A stretch of DNA of 64,000 bases from Chitinophaga sp. 180180018-3. GTDB lineage: Bacteria > Bacteroidota > Bacteroidia > Chitinophagales > Chitinophagaceae. The stretch covers positions 1,612,001 to 1,676,000 of the forward strand of contig NZ_CP140772.1 of NCBI RefSeq assembly GCF_037893185.1. Reading direction: 5' to 3'. The translations under genes were made by a program, and so were the position numbers. Of the stretch, positions 33,731 to 42,354 are shown one piece after another. Below the pieces are notes generated by a model. That model searched no databases. It was given only the letters and a program-made list of their open reading frames with translations, and had not been told where the DNA came from. Every line of letters starts with the position of its first letter. The first letter of the stretch is position 1.

Positions 33731-34936
33731 ATGGATCAGCTTAAACTGAAATTACAGGAATACTATCAGCGTTACCAGCAGATGGATCAACGGGTGAAGC
33801 CTGGAAAGGAGGAGCCTGGTTTTGAGGACGTGCTGGACATGGAAAACGATATTCTTTCGCAATTTGGATTACCTGCATCGCGGCGTTTTGTACAGATCTT
33901 ACATGATTTTGTGCATCATGGCCAGGTAAGCGATCAGTTGCTGGATTATGTGAGTAAGAAACTACGTGCGGCCGCACGCAAGTACCTTTTGGCGCCGGTT
34001 ATGTCTGATATAGATCTGTTGGAAGGAGCCCGCGAACAAAAGCGGAGTCCCTACGATGTGCTGCCTGAACTGGGATACCCGATACATGAATATGCCCAGT
34101 TCCTTATATCCGAGCTTTACTATCGCCGGAATATGGCAGCCACCGATGTACTTGATGAGCTGAAGAAAATGCAGCATTCCGATAGCTGGAATGATCTGAT
34201 GTTGTTGACTAAGATCCACAACCATACTACGCATGAGCTGTATACTAAATTGAAGAAACAGGATCTGCGTTTTGTAGATGAGTTCATTCAGTTTACCCGC
34301 CGCCAGGAACCGGCGCGACTGGTTAACAAACGGGCTACGCCATTGGAAGAAGGATATGCGCCCAATTATAAAACTATCACCAAGGTACAGGTAGAGGATA
34401 TCATTTTTGATGAGCAAACTTCTCCCAGTCTTTTCGGTAAAATCAAAAGTGGCCGTGGCTATGCACGTATCACTATCAGCCTGGAATTCTCTGAGCTGAA
34501 CCAGATTCTGATGAGCAGCGATGAACTGGGGGTGGAGATCAGTAATCATATAAAGAAAAGGCTGGCAGATCCCGCAGCAGAGAAGCCAACAGTAATAGAT
34601 ATACGTGCTGAATTCGGAGATGTGCTGAAGCTTGATAACTGCTACCTGGAAGTTTATAAACCTCAGCACAGGGAAGGTAAGAAATGGGTAGAAGATAAGG
34701 ACAACTTCTACTTTGTGGATAAGATACTCAGCAAGAAAGAATTTGAGAAGAGAACAAAAGAGGCAGAAGTTAAACGTAAGATACAGGAGTGCCTGGAACT
34801 GATCGGGGGCTCTTATGTATACTACCAGCGTCTGCGCCGCCTGGGGATCACAGATGAAGAAGCCAAGCTGAGAGCGGGATTACAGGATGAGCTGTTGTTT
34901 AAATTGTCATTCTTCCTGAATAAAGTGAAGGAATAG
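33731..34936 (+). CDS. Unrecognised 401-residue cytoplasmic protein
   Basis: I do not recognise a family. The protein is hydrophilic, with no signal peptide or membrane segment. The first 170 residues are largely helical (MDQLKLKLQEYYQRYQQMD; a repeated Leu/Tyr pattern at SELYYRRNMAATDVLDELKKM). Residues 205-330 look beta-rich (TITKVQVEDIIFDEQ, SGRGYARITISLEFSELNQI). The C-terminus is a charged helix pair (KKEFEKRTKEAEVKRKIQ; RRLGITDEEAKLRAGLQDE). A strong promoter and a 205-base leader precede it. After the stop is a repeat-family terminator at 34949-35013. It might bind nucleic acid or be a structural protein; neither is shown. Confidence 0.85.
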   Translation: MDQLKLKLQEYYQRYQQMDQRVKPGKEEPGFEDVLDMENDILSQFGLPASRRFVQILHDFVHHGQVSDQLLDYVSKKLRAAARKYLLAPVMSDIDLLEGAREQKRSPYDVLPELGYPIHEYAQFLISELYYRRNMAATDVLDELKKMQHSDSWNDLMLLTKIHNHTTHELYTKLKKQDLRFVDEFIQFTRRQEPARLVNKRATPLEEGYAPNYKTITKVQVEDIIFDEQTSPSLFGKIKSGRGYARITISLEFSELNQILMSSDELGVEISNHIKKRLADPAAEKPTVIDIRAEFGDVLKLDNCYLEVYKPQHREGKKWVEDKDNFYFVDKILSKKEFEKRTKEAEVKRKIQECLELIGGSYVYYQRLRRLGITDEEAKLRAGLQDELLFKLSFFLNKVKE

Positions 34937-34948
34937 AATAGTTATTAA

Positions 34949-35013
34949 TCTTTAGTAAGATACTGCGGAGATCACATTATGTTGTTTACATATTGTGGTC
35001 TCCGCTGCTTTTT
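34949..35013 (+). terminator. Terminator, repeat family TCTTTAGTAA/GCGGAGATCAC, copy 2
   Basis: TCTTTAGTAA is followed by stem GCGGAGATCAC (34965-34975) pairing with GTGGTCTCCGC (34995-35005, one wobble), then TGCTTTTTG. It shares its flank and stem with 11875-11938. It lies between two plus-strand genes. Confidence 0.75.
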
Positions 35014-35056
35014 GCCGGAAGCTAGCAACCGTTTTATTATTTTTACAAAAAAAACG

Positions 35057-35599
35057 ATGGAAGAACTTACACTTGGCGTTGGCTCCAGAGTTCAGCATGC
35101 TCACTATGGTCCCGGAGTGATTGTAGCAGTTAAATATGCCCAGTACAGGGTTACTTTCATGGATCATGGCATTAAGATGATCGATAAAACAGATCCGCTT
35201 TTTGAAGTGCTGGTAGCAGAGAATGTTACTCCGGAAGTAGAAACTACTTCCGACGTGGAAACTTCTTTGTTAAAGATCCTCCGCCTGTGGGGCGGCATTG
35301 CTGAGGTGGTGCCGATGGGCGATCGCTGGCGGGGTGGCATCATGATCCTGCAACCGGCCGATAATAGCCTGAAACCAAAAGAAGTTCCTATTGATACATT
35401 CTTTCATAAAATAGTAATGCTACGCGACCGCCTGCGTGTATTGGAACAAAACATCAACAGCCATAAGGTGCTTACTGATGAAGAGAAGGTAAACATGCAG
35501 CAATATATCACCCGCATCTATGGTTCCCTGACTACTTTCAATGTACTGTTCAGAGATAAAGAACACTGGTTTACGGGTGAAAAAGGCGCTAACGATTAG
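35057..35599 (+). CDS. Unrecognised protein with an N-terminal Tudor/KOW-like module
   Basis: A 180-residue cytoplasmic protein. Residues 8-40 (GSRVQHAHYGPGVIVAVKY..YRVTFMDHGIK) have the G-x-V-x-H-x-x-(Y/F)-G-x-G-x-V pattern of small SH3-like modules such as those at the end of UvrD/PcrA or in CarD, which bind RNA polymerase or nucleic acid. The rest is a mixed domain (KILRLWGGIAEVVPMGDRWRGG) ending in a helix with KVLTDEEKVNMQQYI. A longer frame from 34979 runs through the terminator repeat, so ATG 35057 is chosen. The stop overlaps the convergent lipase stop by four bases. Function unknown. Confidence 0.8.
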   Translation: MEELTLGVGSRVQHAHYGPGVIVAVKYAQYRVTFMDHGIKMIDKTDPLFEVLVAENVTPEVETTSDVETSLLKILRLWGGIAEVVPMGDRWRGGIMILQPADNSLKPKEVPIDTFFHKIVMLRDRLRVLEQNINSHKVLTDEEKVNMQQYITRIYGSLTTFNVLFRDKEHWFTGEKGAND

Positions 35600-36696
35600 T
35601 CGGTGCTGATGTGATAAATCTTTTCCAGCTCCCAGCGGTAAACAGCTGGCATGTGGTGTACGAAGATATTTTTTCCGTTGAAAGGAAAGGTGTCATCATA
35701 CCCCGCTACCGGATACAGGATGACCGGCGTGCCTGCCGGAGTATAGTTATGGCTGTTTACGAATGGCGGCCGTTCATACTCCGGCAGTATTTTTTTTACG
35801 CGCTTGTAAGCGAGTTTGCCCAATATCCGCTGCATCCGGCGTGCCGACCGCTTCGTGGGCCTGTCGAGCCGCCCGTACATATACCGTAGCACACTCCGTA
35901 CCGGCCACTTTTGCTGCTTCAAAGCGGCGTTGATGTTAGCGAATGGGCTGACCGCCGTAAAATCTCTGGTAGTTTGTATGGAGAAAGGCGTTTCCGCCAC
36001 CCAGTCGCGGGTGTTCACCACCCGTAATCCCCAGCCTCCGGCACAAATCCGGTCGAAATCGTAGGCATAATAAAGATTACCAGGCTTAGGCGCCGCACTG
36101 GCGTAGGTCTTGAATACAATATCTTTCGGTAGTCCATCTGCATAGGCAAGATAAGAACGCATCAGGAAACTGATAGCCCCTCCCTGGCTATGCCCGAATA
36201 CAATAAAATCGTGTATGCCTTGCTGATAGTATTCGTTAATTTTTCGGATCATTTCCGGCGCCATCGCAGCTACGCCTATCATCCAGCCGGCATGTACATA
36301 TGCTTTCGGATCTTCTGCCACTTTATAGGGGAAGCTGGTGCTGTCGTTGAGCCGGAGTACGCCCTGAGAGGGGATCATACCTGCATAGAAATTTTCCAGC
36401 CAGGAGTCGGCCGTGCCGTTGGTACCGCGGATTACAATAACGACCGTGCGATCATCGCGCAGCCATAGATCCCAGCGGTTCTCCAAACCAGATGTAGCTG
36501 AGCGGTACACCATCCGGGCATTGCGGGGTGGCTTACTTTTTACATTCGTCCACGGGGTATCGACAACTCGTTCCATCATTTTCAGCAGGTCATCGTATTC
36601 CATGGGATCAAAGCCGGGCAACAAATGCTGCGCAAAACAACTATTTCCTGCAAATAATAAAAATAGAAAACAGCACAGCGAAATACCAAACTTCAT
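35596..36696 (-). CDS. Class 3 lipase-family protein, secreted
   Basis: A 366-residue protein with a signal peptide (ending GNSCFAQ). The nucleophile elbow FVIFGHSQGGAISFL-like segment (FIVFGHSQGGAISF, about residues 175-188) is the GxSxG motif of alpha/beta hydrolases, and VVIVIRGTNGTADSW upstream is the oxyanion loop region typical of lipase class 3. A downstream Asp (RDWVAETPF) and His (HMPAVYRWELEK or NSHNYTP) complete the likely triad. Substrate is probably an ester or lipid in the periplasm or outside. The open frame extends to 36768, but MKFGISLCCFLF at 36696 begins the signal peptide. Convergent with its neighbour. Confidence 0.87.
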   Translation of the reverse strand: MKFGISLCCFLFLLFAGNSCFAQHLLPGFDPMEYDDLLKMMERVVDTPWTNVKSKPPRNARMVYRSATSGLENRWDLWLRDDRTVVIVIRGTNGTADSWLENFYAGMIPSQGVLRLNDSTSFPYKVAEDPKAYVHAGWMIGVAAMAPEMIRKINEYYQQGIHDFIVFGHSQGGAISFLMRSYLAYADGLPKDIVFKTYASAAPKPGNLYYAYDFDRICAGGWGLRVVNTRDWVAETPFSIQTTRDFTAVSPFANINAALKQQKWPVRSVLRYMYGRLDRPTKRSARRMQRILGKLAYKRVKKILPEYERPPFVNSHNYTPAGTPVILYPVAGYDDTFPFNGKNIFVHHMPAVYRWELEKIYHISTD

Positions 36697-36830
36697 AGAC
36701 AATTGCAAATTATAGATTACTAAAGATGAATGAAAGCTAATAAAACACTTCTCTTTAAAACAAAACACAACAATTGAACAGGCGCTATTGTTGTAAATGC
36801 GATTAACTTCAAGCCTAAATTAGTTTAAAT

Positions 36831-38234
36831 ATGTCAAAGAGAATTGAGCACGACTTTCTGGGAGAAAAAGAGATACCACATGACGTATACTATGGCATAC
36901 AAACGCTTCGTGCCATTGAGAATTTTCATATAACAGGCATTCCGCTCAAGGTGGAGCCCATTTTCGTACAGGCGTTGGGTTATGTTAAGAAAGGCGCAGC
37001 TATGGCTAACCGCGATTTAGGCGTGCTGGATAAAAATATTGCAGATTATATTATCCGGGCATGTGACCGCGTGATTGCCGGCGAGTTCAACGATCAGTTC
37101 CTCAGCGATCTGATTCAGGGTGGTGCAGGGACGTCGGTAAATATGAATGCCAACGAGGTGATTGCTAATATTGCATTGGAGATGATGGGGAAAGAAAAAG
37201 GACAGTACGAATACTGTCACCCTAACAATCATGTGAACTGCTCACAATCGACCAACGATGCTTATCCGACCGCTTTCCGCATCGCACTGATCAACAAATT
37301 ATCCGGCTACCAGACTACATTAAGTGAGCTGGCAACGGCATTCGGTGCCAAAGGCGAAGAGTTTAAAGATATATTGAAGATGGGGCGTACGCAGCTGCAG
37401 GATGCTGTTCCGATGAGTATGGGAGATGAGTTCAAGGCATTTGCCACCAATATCAACGAAGAGTTTTCGAGGATAGAAGAAAGTAAACGGCTTATTTCCG
37501 AAATTAATATGGGAGCCACTGCTATCGGAACCGGTGTGAATGCACCCAAAGGATATTCCCAACTGGTGACTAAACATCTGGCAGATATCACCGGGTTAGC
37601 ATTGATACTGGCCGGCGATCTGATAGAAGCAACCTACGATACCGGTGCATATGTGCAACTGTCGGGTGTGCTGAAACGTACTGCGGTAAAGATCTCCAAA
37701 ATATGTAACGATCTGCGGTTGTTATCTTCCGGACCACGTACAGGGCTAAACGAAATTAACCTGCCTCCGATGCAGCCAGGATCTTCTATTATGCCCGGAA
37801 AAGTAAATCCGGTTATCCCTGAAGTAGTGAACCAGACAGCTTTTTACGTGATAGGTGCGGATCTGATGGTAACCATGGCGGCAGAGGCAGGCCAGCTGCA
37901 GCTGAATGTTATGGAGCCTACCATTGCGTTTGCACTCTTTACTGCCATCACTTATATGAACAATGCCTGCAAAACGCTGAAGGATAAATGTGTGGTAGGA
38001 ATCACCGCCAATGCCGACCGGACACGGGAGATGGTAATGCAGAGTATTGGTATCGTTACCCAGCTCAATCCTATTATCGGATATGAGAAATGTTCTGCAA
38101 TTGCCAGGGAAGCGCTGGAAACGGGCAAATCGGTACACGATCTTGCTGTAAAAGAAAAGCAATGGGTGACCCAGGAAAAATGGGATGAAATTTTCACCTT
38201 CGATAACCTGATCCGACCTCAATTCAAGCAATAA
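36831..38234 (+). CDS. aspA: Aspartate ammonia-lyase
   Basis: A 467-residue aspartase/fumarase superfamily enzyme that converts L-aspartate to fumarate and ammonia. The superfamily signature GSSIMPGKVNPVIPE (about 318-332) holds the catalytic Ser; the N-terminal GTSVNMNANEVIANIALE and SQSTNDAYPTAFRIA loops match aspartase. Full length. The next gene in the same direction is a Dcu-type C4-dicarboxylate carrier, which fits aspartate uptake with fumarate or succinate export. A 10-bp GC-rich hairpin lies between them. Start MSKRIEHDFLGEKEIP is the family start. Confidence 0.95.
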   Translation: MSKRIEHDFLGEKEIPHDVYYGIQTLRAIENFHITGIPLKVEPIFVQALGYVKKGAAMANRDLGVLDKNIADYIIRACDRVIAGEFNDQFLSDLIQGGAGTSVNMNANEVIANIALEMMGKEKGQYEYCHPNNHVNCSQSTNDAYPTAFRIALINKLSGYQTTLSELATAFGAKGEEFKDILKMGRTQLQDAVPMSMGDEFKAFATNINEEFSRIEESKRLISEINMGATAIGTGVNAPKGYSQLVTKHLADITGLALILAGDLIEATYDTGAYVQLSGVLKRTAVKISKICNDLRLLSSGPRTGLNEINLPPMQPGSSIMPGKVNPVIPEVVNQTAFYVIGADLMVTMAAEAGQLQLNVMEPTIAFALFTAITYMNNACKTLKDKCVVGITANADRTREMVMQSIGIVTQLNPIIGYEKCSAIAREALETGKSVHDLAVKEKQWVTQEKWDEIFTFDNLIRPQFKQ

Positions 38235-38242
38235 ATCTTTGT

Positions 38243-38270
38243 CCGGCCAGCCATTCTCCCGGCTGGCCGG
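38243..38270 (+). other. GC-rich hairpin between aspA and the carrier gene
   Basis: A perfect 10-bp stem CCGGCCAGCC/GGCTGGCCGG with an 8-base loop, 8 bp after the aspA stop. No U-run follows, so it is more likely an RNA-stability or attenuation hairpin than a full terminator. Confidence 0.6.
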
Positions 38271-38365
38271 AAACACTATACCCAACTGCACACCCCATGC
38301 AGTAAAATGTTGCAGGAAAATACAGCTGTTTATCATTATCTTCAGACATACTTCTTACTATTTAT

Positions 38366-39703
38366 ATGATCTGGATACAATTTGCAATCTTACTGGCTGC
38401 TATTCTGATTGGAGCCCGCATGAAAGGCATAGGACTGGGTGTAATGGGCATGGCGGTGATGGCTGTTTATGTTTTTCTTTTCAGGATGCGGCCCGGTGAA
38501 CCACCGATAGATGTGATGTTGATTATACTGGCGGTAGTGACCACTGCTGCTACGTTACAGGCGGCAGGAGGGATGGACTACATGGTACGGCTGGCGGAAA
38601 AAATCCTTCGCAGCAAACCATCGCTCATCGTTTTGTTTGGTCCGCTGGTGACCTACCTGTTTACTATTTTCGCGGGTACTTCGCACATTACTTATTCGTT
38701 GTTACCCATTATTTCCGAAGTATCTGTGATGAAACGCATCCGCCCGGAGCGGGCGCTGAGTATTTCTGTAATAGCAGCGCATCTGGCCATCACTGCCAGC
38801 CCGATATCGGCGGCAACTGCTGCCATGCTGACCATTCTGGGAAGCAGTATATCGTTATTAACCATTCTGAAGATATGTATCCCGGCTACCATCGTAGGTA
38901 CGCTGGCCGGTGTAGCTGTATGCTGGAAGAAAGGCCGGGAGCTGGAAAAGGATCCGGTGTTCCTGGAGAAAATGAAGGATCCTGAATTTGCCGCCAGCAT
39001 TGATATTGATACTTCGGCAAACAGGGCTCCGCTGGCCCGGGGCGCCAAAACATCCGTAGCCATATTCGTCGTAGCTGTTTTACTGATCGTATTGGCCGGA
39101 TCGTTTCCCGGTATGCTGCCATCTTTTGGAGAAGGTAAAAGCAACCTGGCTGTTGATGCCAGCGGAAAGATCAAGATGGCGGCTGTTATTGAGCTGGTGA
39201 TGCTGGCTGCTGCTGCCGCTATTATGCTGATCTGTAAAACTACCGCAGCTGCTGTAGCCAAAGCCAGTTTGTTTAGTTCCGGCGCACAAGCTGTTGTATC
39301 TATCTTCGGCGTGGTTTGGATGAGCGCCACCTTTATGCAAACCAACAGTGCATTGATAGAAGCCACGCTCGGCGGTATGGTGCGTACAGCCCCCTGGACT
39401 TTCGCCATCGCGCTGTTCCTGCTGGGTATCCTGCTATTCAGCCAGGCTGCCACCACCAAAGCCCTGATGCCGCTGGGCGTGGCATTGGGTATATTCCCGC
39501 TTCACCTGGTAGCCATGTTCCCTGCTGTGAACGGCGATTTCGTACTTCCCGGCTATCCCACGCTGCTGGCCGCCGTTAATTTTGATCGCACCGGCAGCAC
39601 TTATTTCGGTAAGTACCTGGTCAATCACAGCTTTATGATACCAGGATTAGTGAGTGTGGCGGTGTCGGTGGCAGCTGGTTTTTTGATAGCAGCCAGCTTT
39701 TAG
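38366..39703 (+). CDS. Anaerobic C4-dicarboxylate transporter, DcuA/DcuB family
   Basis: A 445-residue inner-membrane carrier with about ten membrane spans. The family signature PPIDVMLIILAVVTTAATLQAAGG (residues 51-74, given in outline) and FAGTSHITYSLLPIISEV agree closely with DcuA/DcuB. These exchange aspartate, fumarate, malate and succinate under low oxygen; here the upstream aspartase makes aspartate/fumarate exchange the natural role. DcuA and DcuB cannot be told apart with confidence. The gene ends just before a palindromic element and is convergent with the next gene. Confidence 0.9.
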   Translation: MIWIQFAILLAAILIGARMKGIGLGVMGMAVMAVYVFLFRMRPGEPPIDVMLIILAVVTTAATLQAAGGMDYMVRLAEKILRSKPSLIVLFGPLVTYLFTIFAGTSHITYSLLPIISEVSVMKRIRPERALSISVIAAHLAITASPISAATAAMLTILGSSISLLTILKICIPATIVGTLAGVAVCWKKGRELEKDPVFLEKMKDPEFAASIDIDTSANRAPLARGAKTSVAIFVVAVLLIVLAGSFPGMLPSFGEGKSNLAVDASGKIKMAAVIELVMLAAAAAIMLICKTTAAAVAKASLFSSGAQAVVSIFGVVWMSATFMQTNSALIEATLGGMVRTAPWTFAIALFLLGILLFSQAATTKALMPLGVALGIFPLHLVAMFPAVNGDFVLPGYPTLLAAVNFDRTGSTYFGKYLVNHSFMIPGLVSVAVSVAAGFLIAASF

Positions 39704-39712
39704 CTATTAGCT

Positions 39713-39768
39713 ATAAAAGAGAAAGACCGAAGCGGATAATATCTATCGCTTCGGTCTTTCTCTTTTAT
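39713..39768. repeat. Palindromic gene-end element, copy 4
   Basis: Arms 39713-39734 and 39747-39768 pair perfectly over 22 bp with a 12-base loop. The core AAAGACCGAAGCGGAT is a variant of the family core. It lies between convergent genes and the outer flanks repeat TAGCTATTAGCT, with weaker pairing. Confidence 0.85.
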
Positions 39769-39776
39769 GGCTATTA

Positions 39777-42233
39777 TTAGAATTCCTGTTCCAGTCTACC
39801 AACGCTTCCATCATCTCCGATACCTTCCACTACCATACGGAAACGCTTGCTAAAGTCGTTGTTGTAGAATTGTACCCTCGCGGTGTGGGTAAGGGTATCC
39901 ACCGCTACAGTTGGGTTCCAGTAGAGGGTGAGGCGTTTATCAGGAAGTGCGTGCACTTCTTTCTTTACTGAATAATCCGGTGAGTAGAATTGCTTAACAA
40001 TGGCATAGCCGGCTTTTTTATACAGTTTGAAACCACGGATGCTTGGGTCGTTTTTAGGTGTATTATCGCCTCCTTTTTTGGTATAAATGGCGATAGCACC
40101 ATTAGCGCCACCGGCTGCACCCATGAACGGTGGACGGAGTACCTTCACCAGCGCGATGTCCTGTATGGCGATGGAACTTATCATACTAACATCTGTCTGC
40201 ATTTCATTGAGATAAAGACCCGGTGCGCCGCCTCTCCAGGAAAGAGAAGGATTGTTCAGATCGCCCGAGATCTGGAGCCCTGCTACCCTTGACTGAAGGT
40301 ATTGGAAGATGTTCATGGCGATGGGTGTTTCCTTGGTAAGGTCAAATGTATAACCATCTCCCCCCGCAAACATACCGGATACATAACGTTTCTCGGTTGT
40401 TTCTTCCGGTTTTGCTTTTTTCGCATTTACGTTTACTTCCTGCAGATAAACCGTTTTGTTGTTGATAGAACGGTTTACCTTATTGCTTTCCGATGCGTTG
40501 ACCAGGAATTGTTTGAGAGCGTTGTTATCTACCACGGGCGGAATACGCAGTGGGTAAGGGATCTTCACCTGGGTAGGGCGCTCGAAGAAATGATTATCAA
40601 ATTTCACATTCACATCCACACCCTTTTTCACGAGGTCGTTGCCCTGGTAGTAGATGTAGGCAGTATCCGGGAAGATCATGTTGGCTACTTCAAATTGTCC
40701 TTTGTCGTTGATAGGAGCAGAAGCAAACATGGAGGAACTGTCTATCGGCAGGCGGATGATCATGTCCAGTTTACCGGTAGGCATAGGCCGGCCATTCATC
40801 AGCGTGGCTATACCTTTCATCATCAGTCCCTGTTCGTATGGATAGCGTATTTCAGGCATTTCATTCTTCAGCATTTTCTCCCAGCTGAAGCGCCTCCATC
40901 CGTTTGTCATCATTACAAGGTCGAGGCCATGTAAGGTGGAATCGGCAGTATTGCGGAAGTACCAGGCCGGATTATATACATAGCCCTTGATATCGGAGGT
41001 CAGCAGGAGCGATGAAACGATGCTGCCGGCATTTTTATCAACGGGTACCGCATCTGCATCAGTGATGGCTACCGAGATGTTAGACTGCATGGAATCCGGC
41101 AGGCGAAGTTCGATGGTGCTTTGTTTTCTGGGTTCCTTGTGCATATCTGCGTCCAGTACATCCATCTGCAGCAGATCGCTCTTACGCACGAATACGAGCC
41201 GCTCTGCGAGCGGCACGCCGGATTTGGCAAAGAGGGTGATCTGCAGGATGCCGCTGGGCAGGTGATCAGCCGGAATGAAGCCGCTGATACGGCCTTCAGG
41301 CACGTTCAGGTTGGCTTTATACACCAGTTGTTGTCCCATTTGCGCAATGATAGCCAGCTCGCTGGTGGCAGTATCGTTGTTGTTGGCGGCAACTGCCTGA
41401 TAGAAAATACGGAGGCCTTTATTGAATACTTTCAGGGAAGCGCCGGAGCTGGCAACCGCCGGCAGCTGAATAGTTTTAGTTTGTCCTTTGGCGCTCTTCA
41501 CTGTGGCCTGAAAGGCATCCTGTGCATCGCCAGGGGTAATTTCAAAGGAGCCCATACCATCGTGAACGGATTTGATGGCTGCGCTGCCACCTTTGTTGCC
41601 CTTGATGGTACCAGACACTTCGATGGGGTAGCCATTGTTGTCGATCGCTTTGAAGGCTACGACATTCGGCTGACCGGGAATAAGATTGCCCCCTTCAGGA
41701 AAAAACTGCACGGAAAAATCGGGAGCACTGATACTGTCTGCTTCCGGCTGTGTTTTTTTAGAAGGATCAAATATTTCAATGGTTCTGGAGTAGGTAAAAG
41801 CCGGATCAAAATTGAGCATCCACGCAGTATAAGCTCTCAGTTGGTATACGCCGGCTTTCTGCGTTTCAGGCAATTCGAAATTGCCCGGGGCACCGCCATT
41901 GCCAACGGCAAACAGCTTCTTCTGAACAATATTATTATTCTTATCCAGCAATTCCACATACAGGTTGGTAGCGGAAGTAGCGGGCATGCCCTGCAGGGTT
42001 ACATAACCTTTGAACCAGATGGTTTCCCCGGCAGCGTAATAGTCCTTGTCGAGATGCAGGTATACTTTTTCAGCCGGATAATGCCTGCCATAATTCTGCA
42101 ATGCCTTTATGATACGGTCGGACCAGTCTTCGCGTGCGGGTATAATAGCCAATGCACTTACTATGCCGGTCAACAGAACGGCCGGGATCATCCATTTCAG
42201 GTGATGTCTCTTTTTCTTCGGGTGCGGTTGCAT
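39777..42233 (-). CDS. Envelope protein with macroglobulin-like (MG2) and TonB plug-like domains
   Basis: An 818-residue protein. After a basic start and one membrane segment (MIPAVLLTGIVSALAII, about 15-31) comes a bacterial alpha-2-macroglobulin MG2-like domain: KVYLHLDKDYYAAGETIWFKGYV in outline (about 54-76) and QLRAYTAWMLNFDPAF. The middle is beta-rich. Near the C-terminus a segment like a TonB-receptor plug appears (NIFQYLQSRVAGLQISGD; GLYLNEMQTDVSMISSIAIQDIALVKVL), but no 22-strand barrel follows. This layout recurs in Bacteroidota without a known role. The frame extends to 42530, but that part overlaps the divergent flavoprotein and the promoter box at 42265; MQPHPKKKRH at 42233 is the start. 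Confidence 0.82.
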   Translation of the reverse strand: MQPHPKKKRHHLKWMIPAVLLTGIVSALAIIPAREDWSDRIIKALQNYGRHYPAEKVYLHLDKDYYAAGETIWFKGYVTLQGMPATSATNLYVELLDKNNNIVQKKLFAVGNGGAPGNFELPETQKAGVYQLRAYTAWMLNFDPAFTYSRTIEIFDPSKKTQPEADSISAPDFSVQFFPEGGNLIPGQPNVVAFKAIDNNGYPIEVSGTIKGNKGGSAAIKSVHDGMGSFEITPGDAQDAFQATVKSAKGQTKTIQLPAVASSGASLKVFNKGLRIFYQAVAANNNDTATSELAIIAQMGQQLVYKANLNVPEGRISGFIPADHLPSGILQITLFAKSGVPLAERLVFVRKSDLLQMDVLDADMHKEPRKQSTIELRLPDSMQSNISVAITDADAVPVDKNAGSIVSSLLLTSDIKGYVYNPAWYFRNTADSTLHGLDLVMMTNGWRRFSWEKMLKNEMPEIRYPYEQGLMMKGIATLMNGRPMPTGKLDMIIRLPIDSSSMFASAPINDKGQFEVANMIFPDTAYIYYQGNDLVKKGVDVNVKFDNHFFERPTQVKIPYPLRIPPVVDNNALKQFLVNASESNKVNRSINNKTVYLQEVNVNAKKAKPEETTEKRYVSGMFAGGDGYTFDLTKETPIAMNIFQYLQSRVAGLQISGDLNNPSLSWRGGAPGLYLNEMQTDVSMISSIAIQDIALVKVLRPPFMGAAGGANGAIAIYTKKGGDNTPKNDPSIRGFKLYKKAGYAIVKQFYSPDYSVKKEVHALPDKRLTLYWNPTVAVDTLTHTARVQFYNNDFSKRFRMVVEGIGDDGSVGRLEQEF

Positions 42234-42264
42234 GCAATATAGTTTGAGCCTGTATAATATATGC

Positions 42265-42272
42265 CAAAAATA
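42265..42272 (-). promoter_or_regulatory. -7 promoter box for the MG2/plug protein gene
   Basis: TATTTTTG on the minus strand, 31 bp before the ATG at 42233. It supports that start and makes the longer frame unlikely. Confidence 0.5.
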
Positions 42273-42354
42273 TAAACTTCGGAAGATTAATCGGTAAGAA
42301 TACTCCAGGTTTGTTATTATTGCATGTTCAACCCAGGGTTTTAACAAGATTTTA

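Noticed and set aside
41121..42242. A 373-codon open frame on the plus strand
   Set aside because: Antisense shadow of the MG2/plug protein gene with no recognisable motif.
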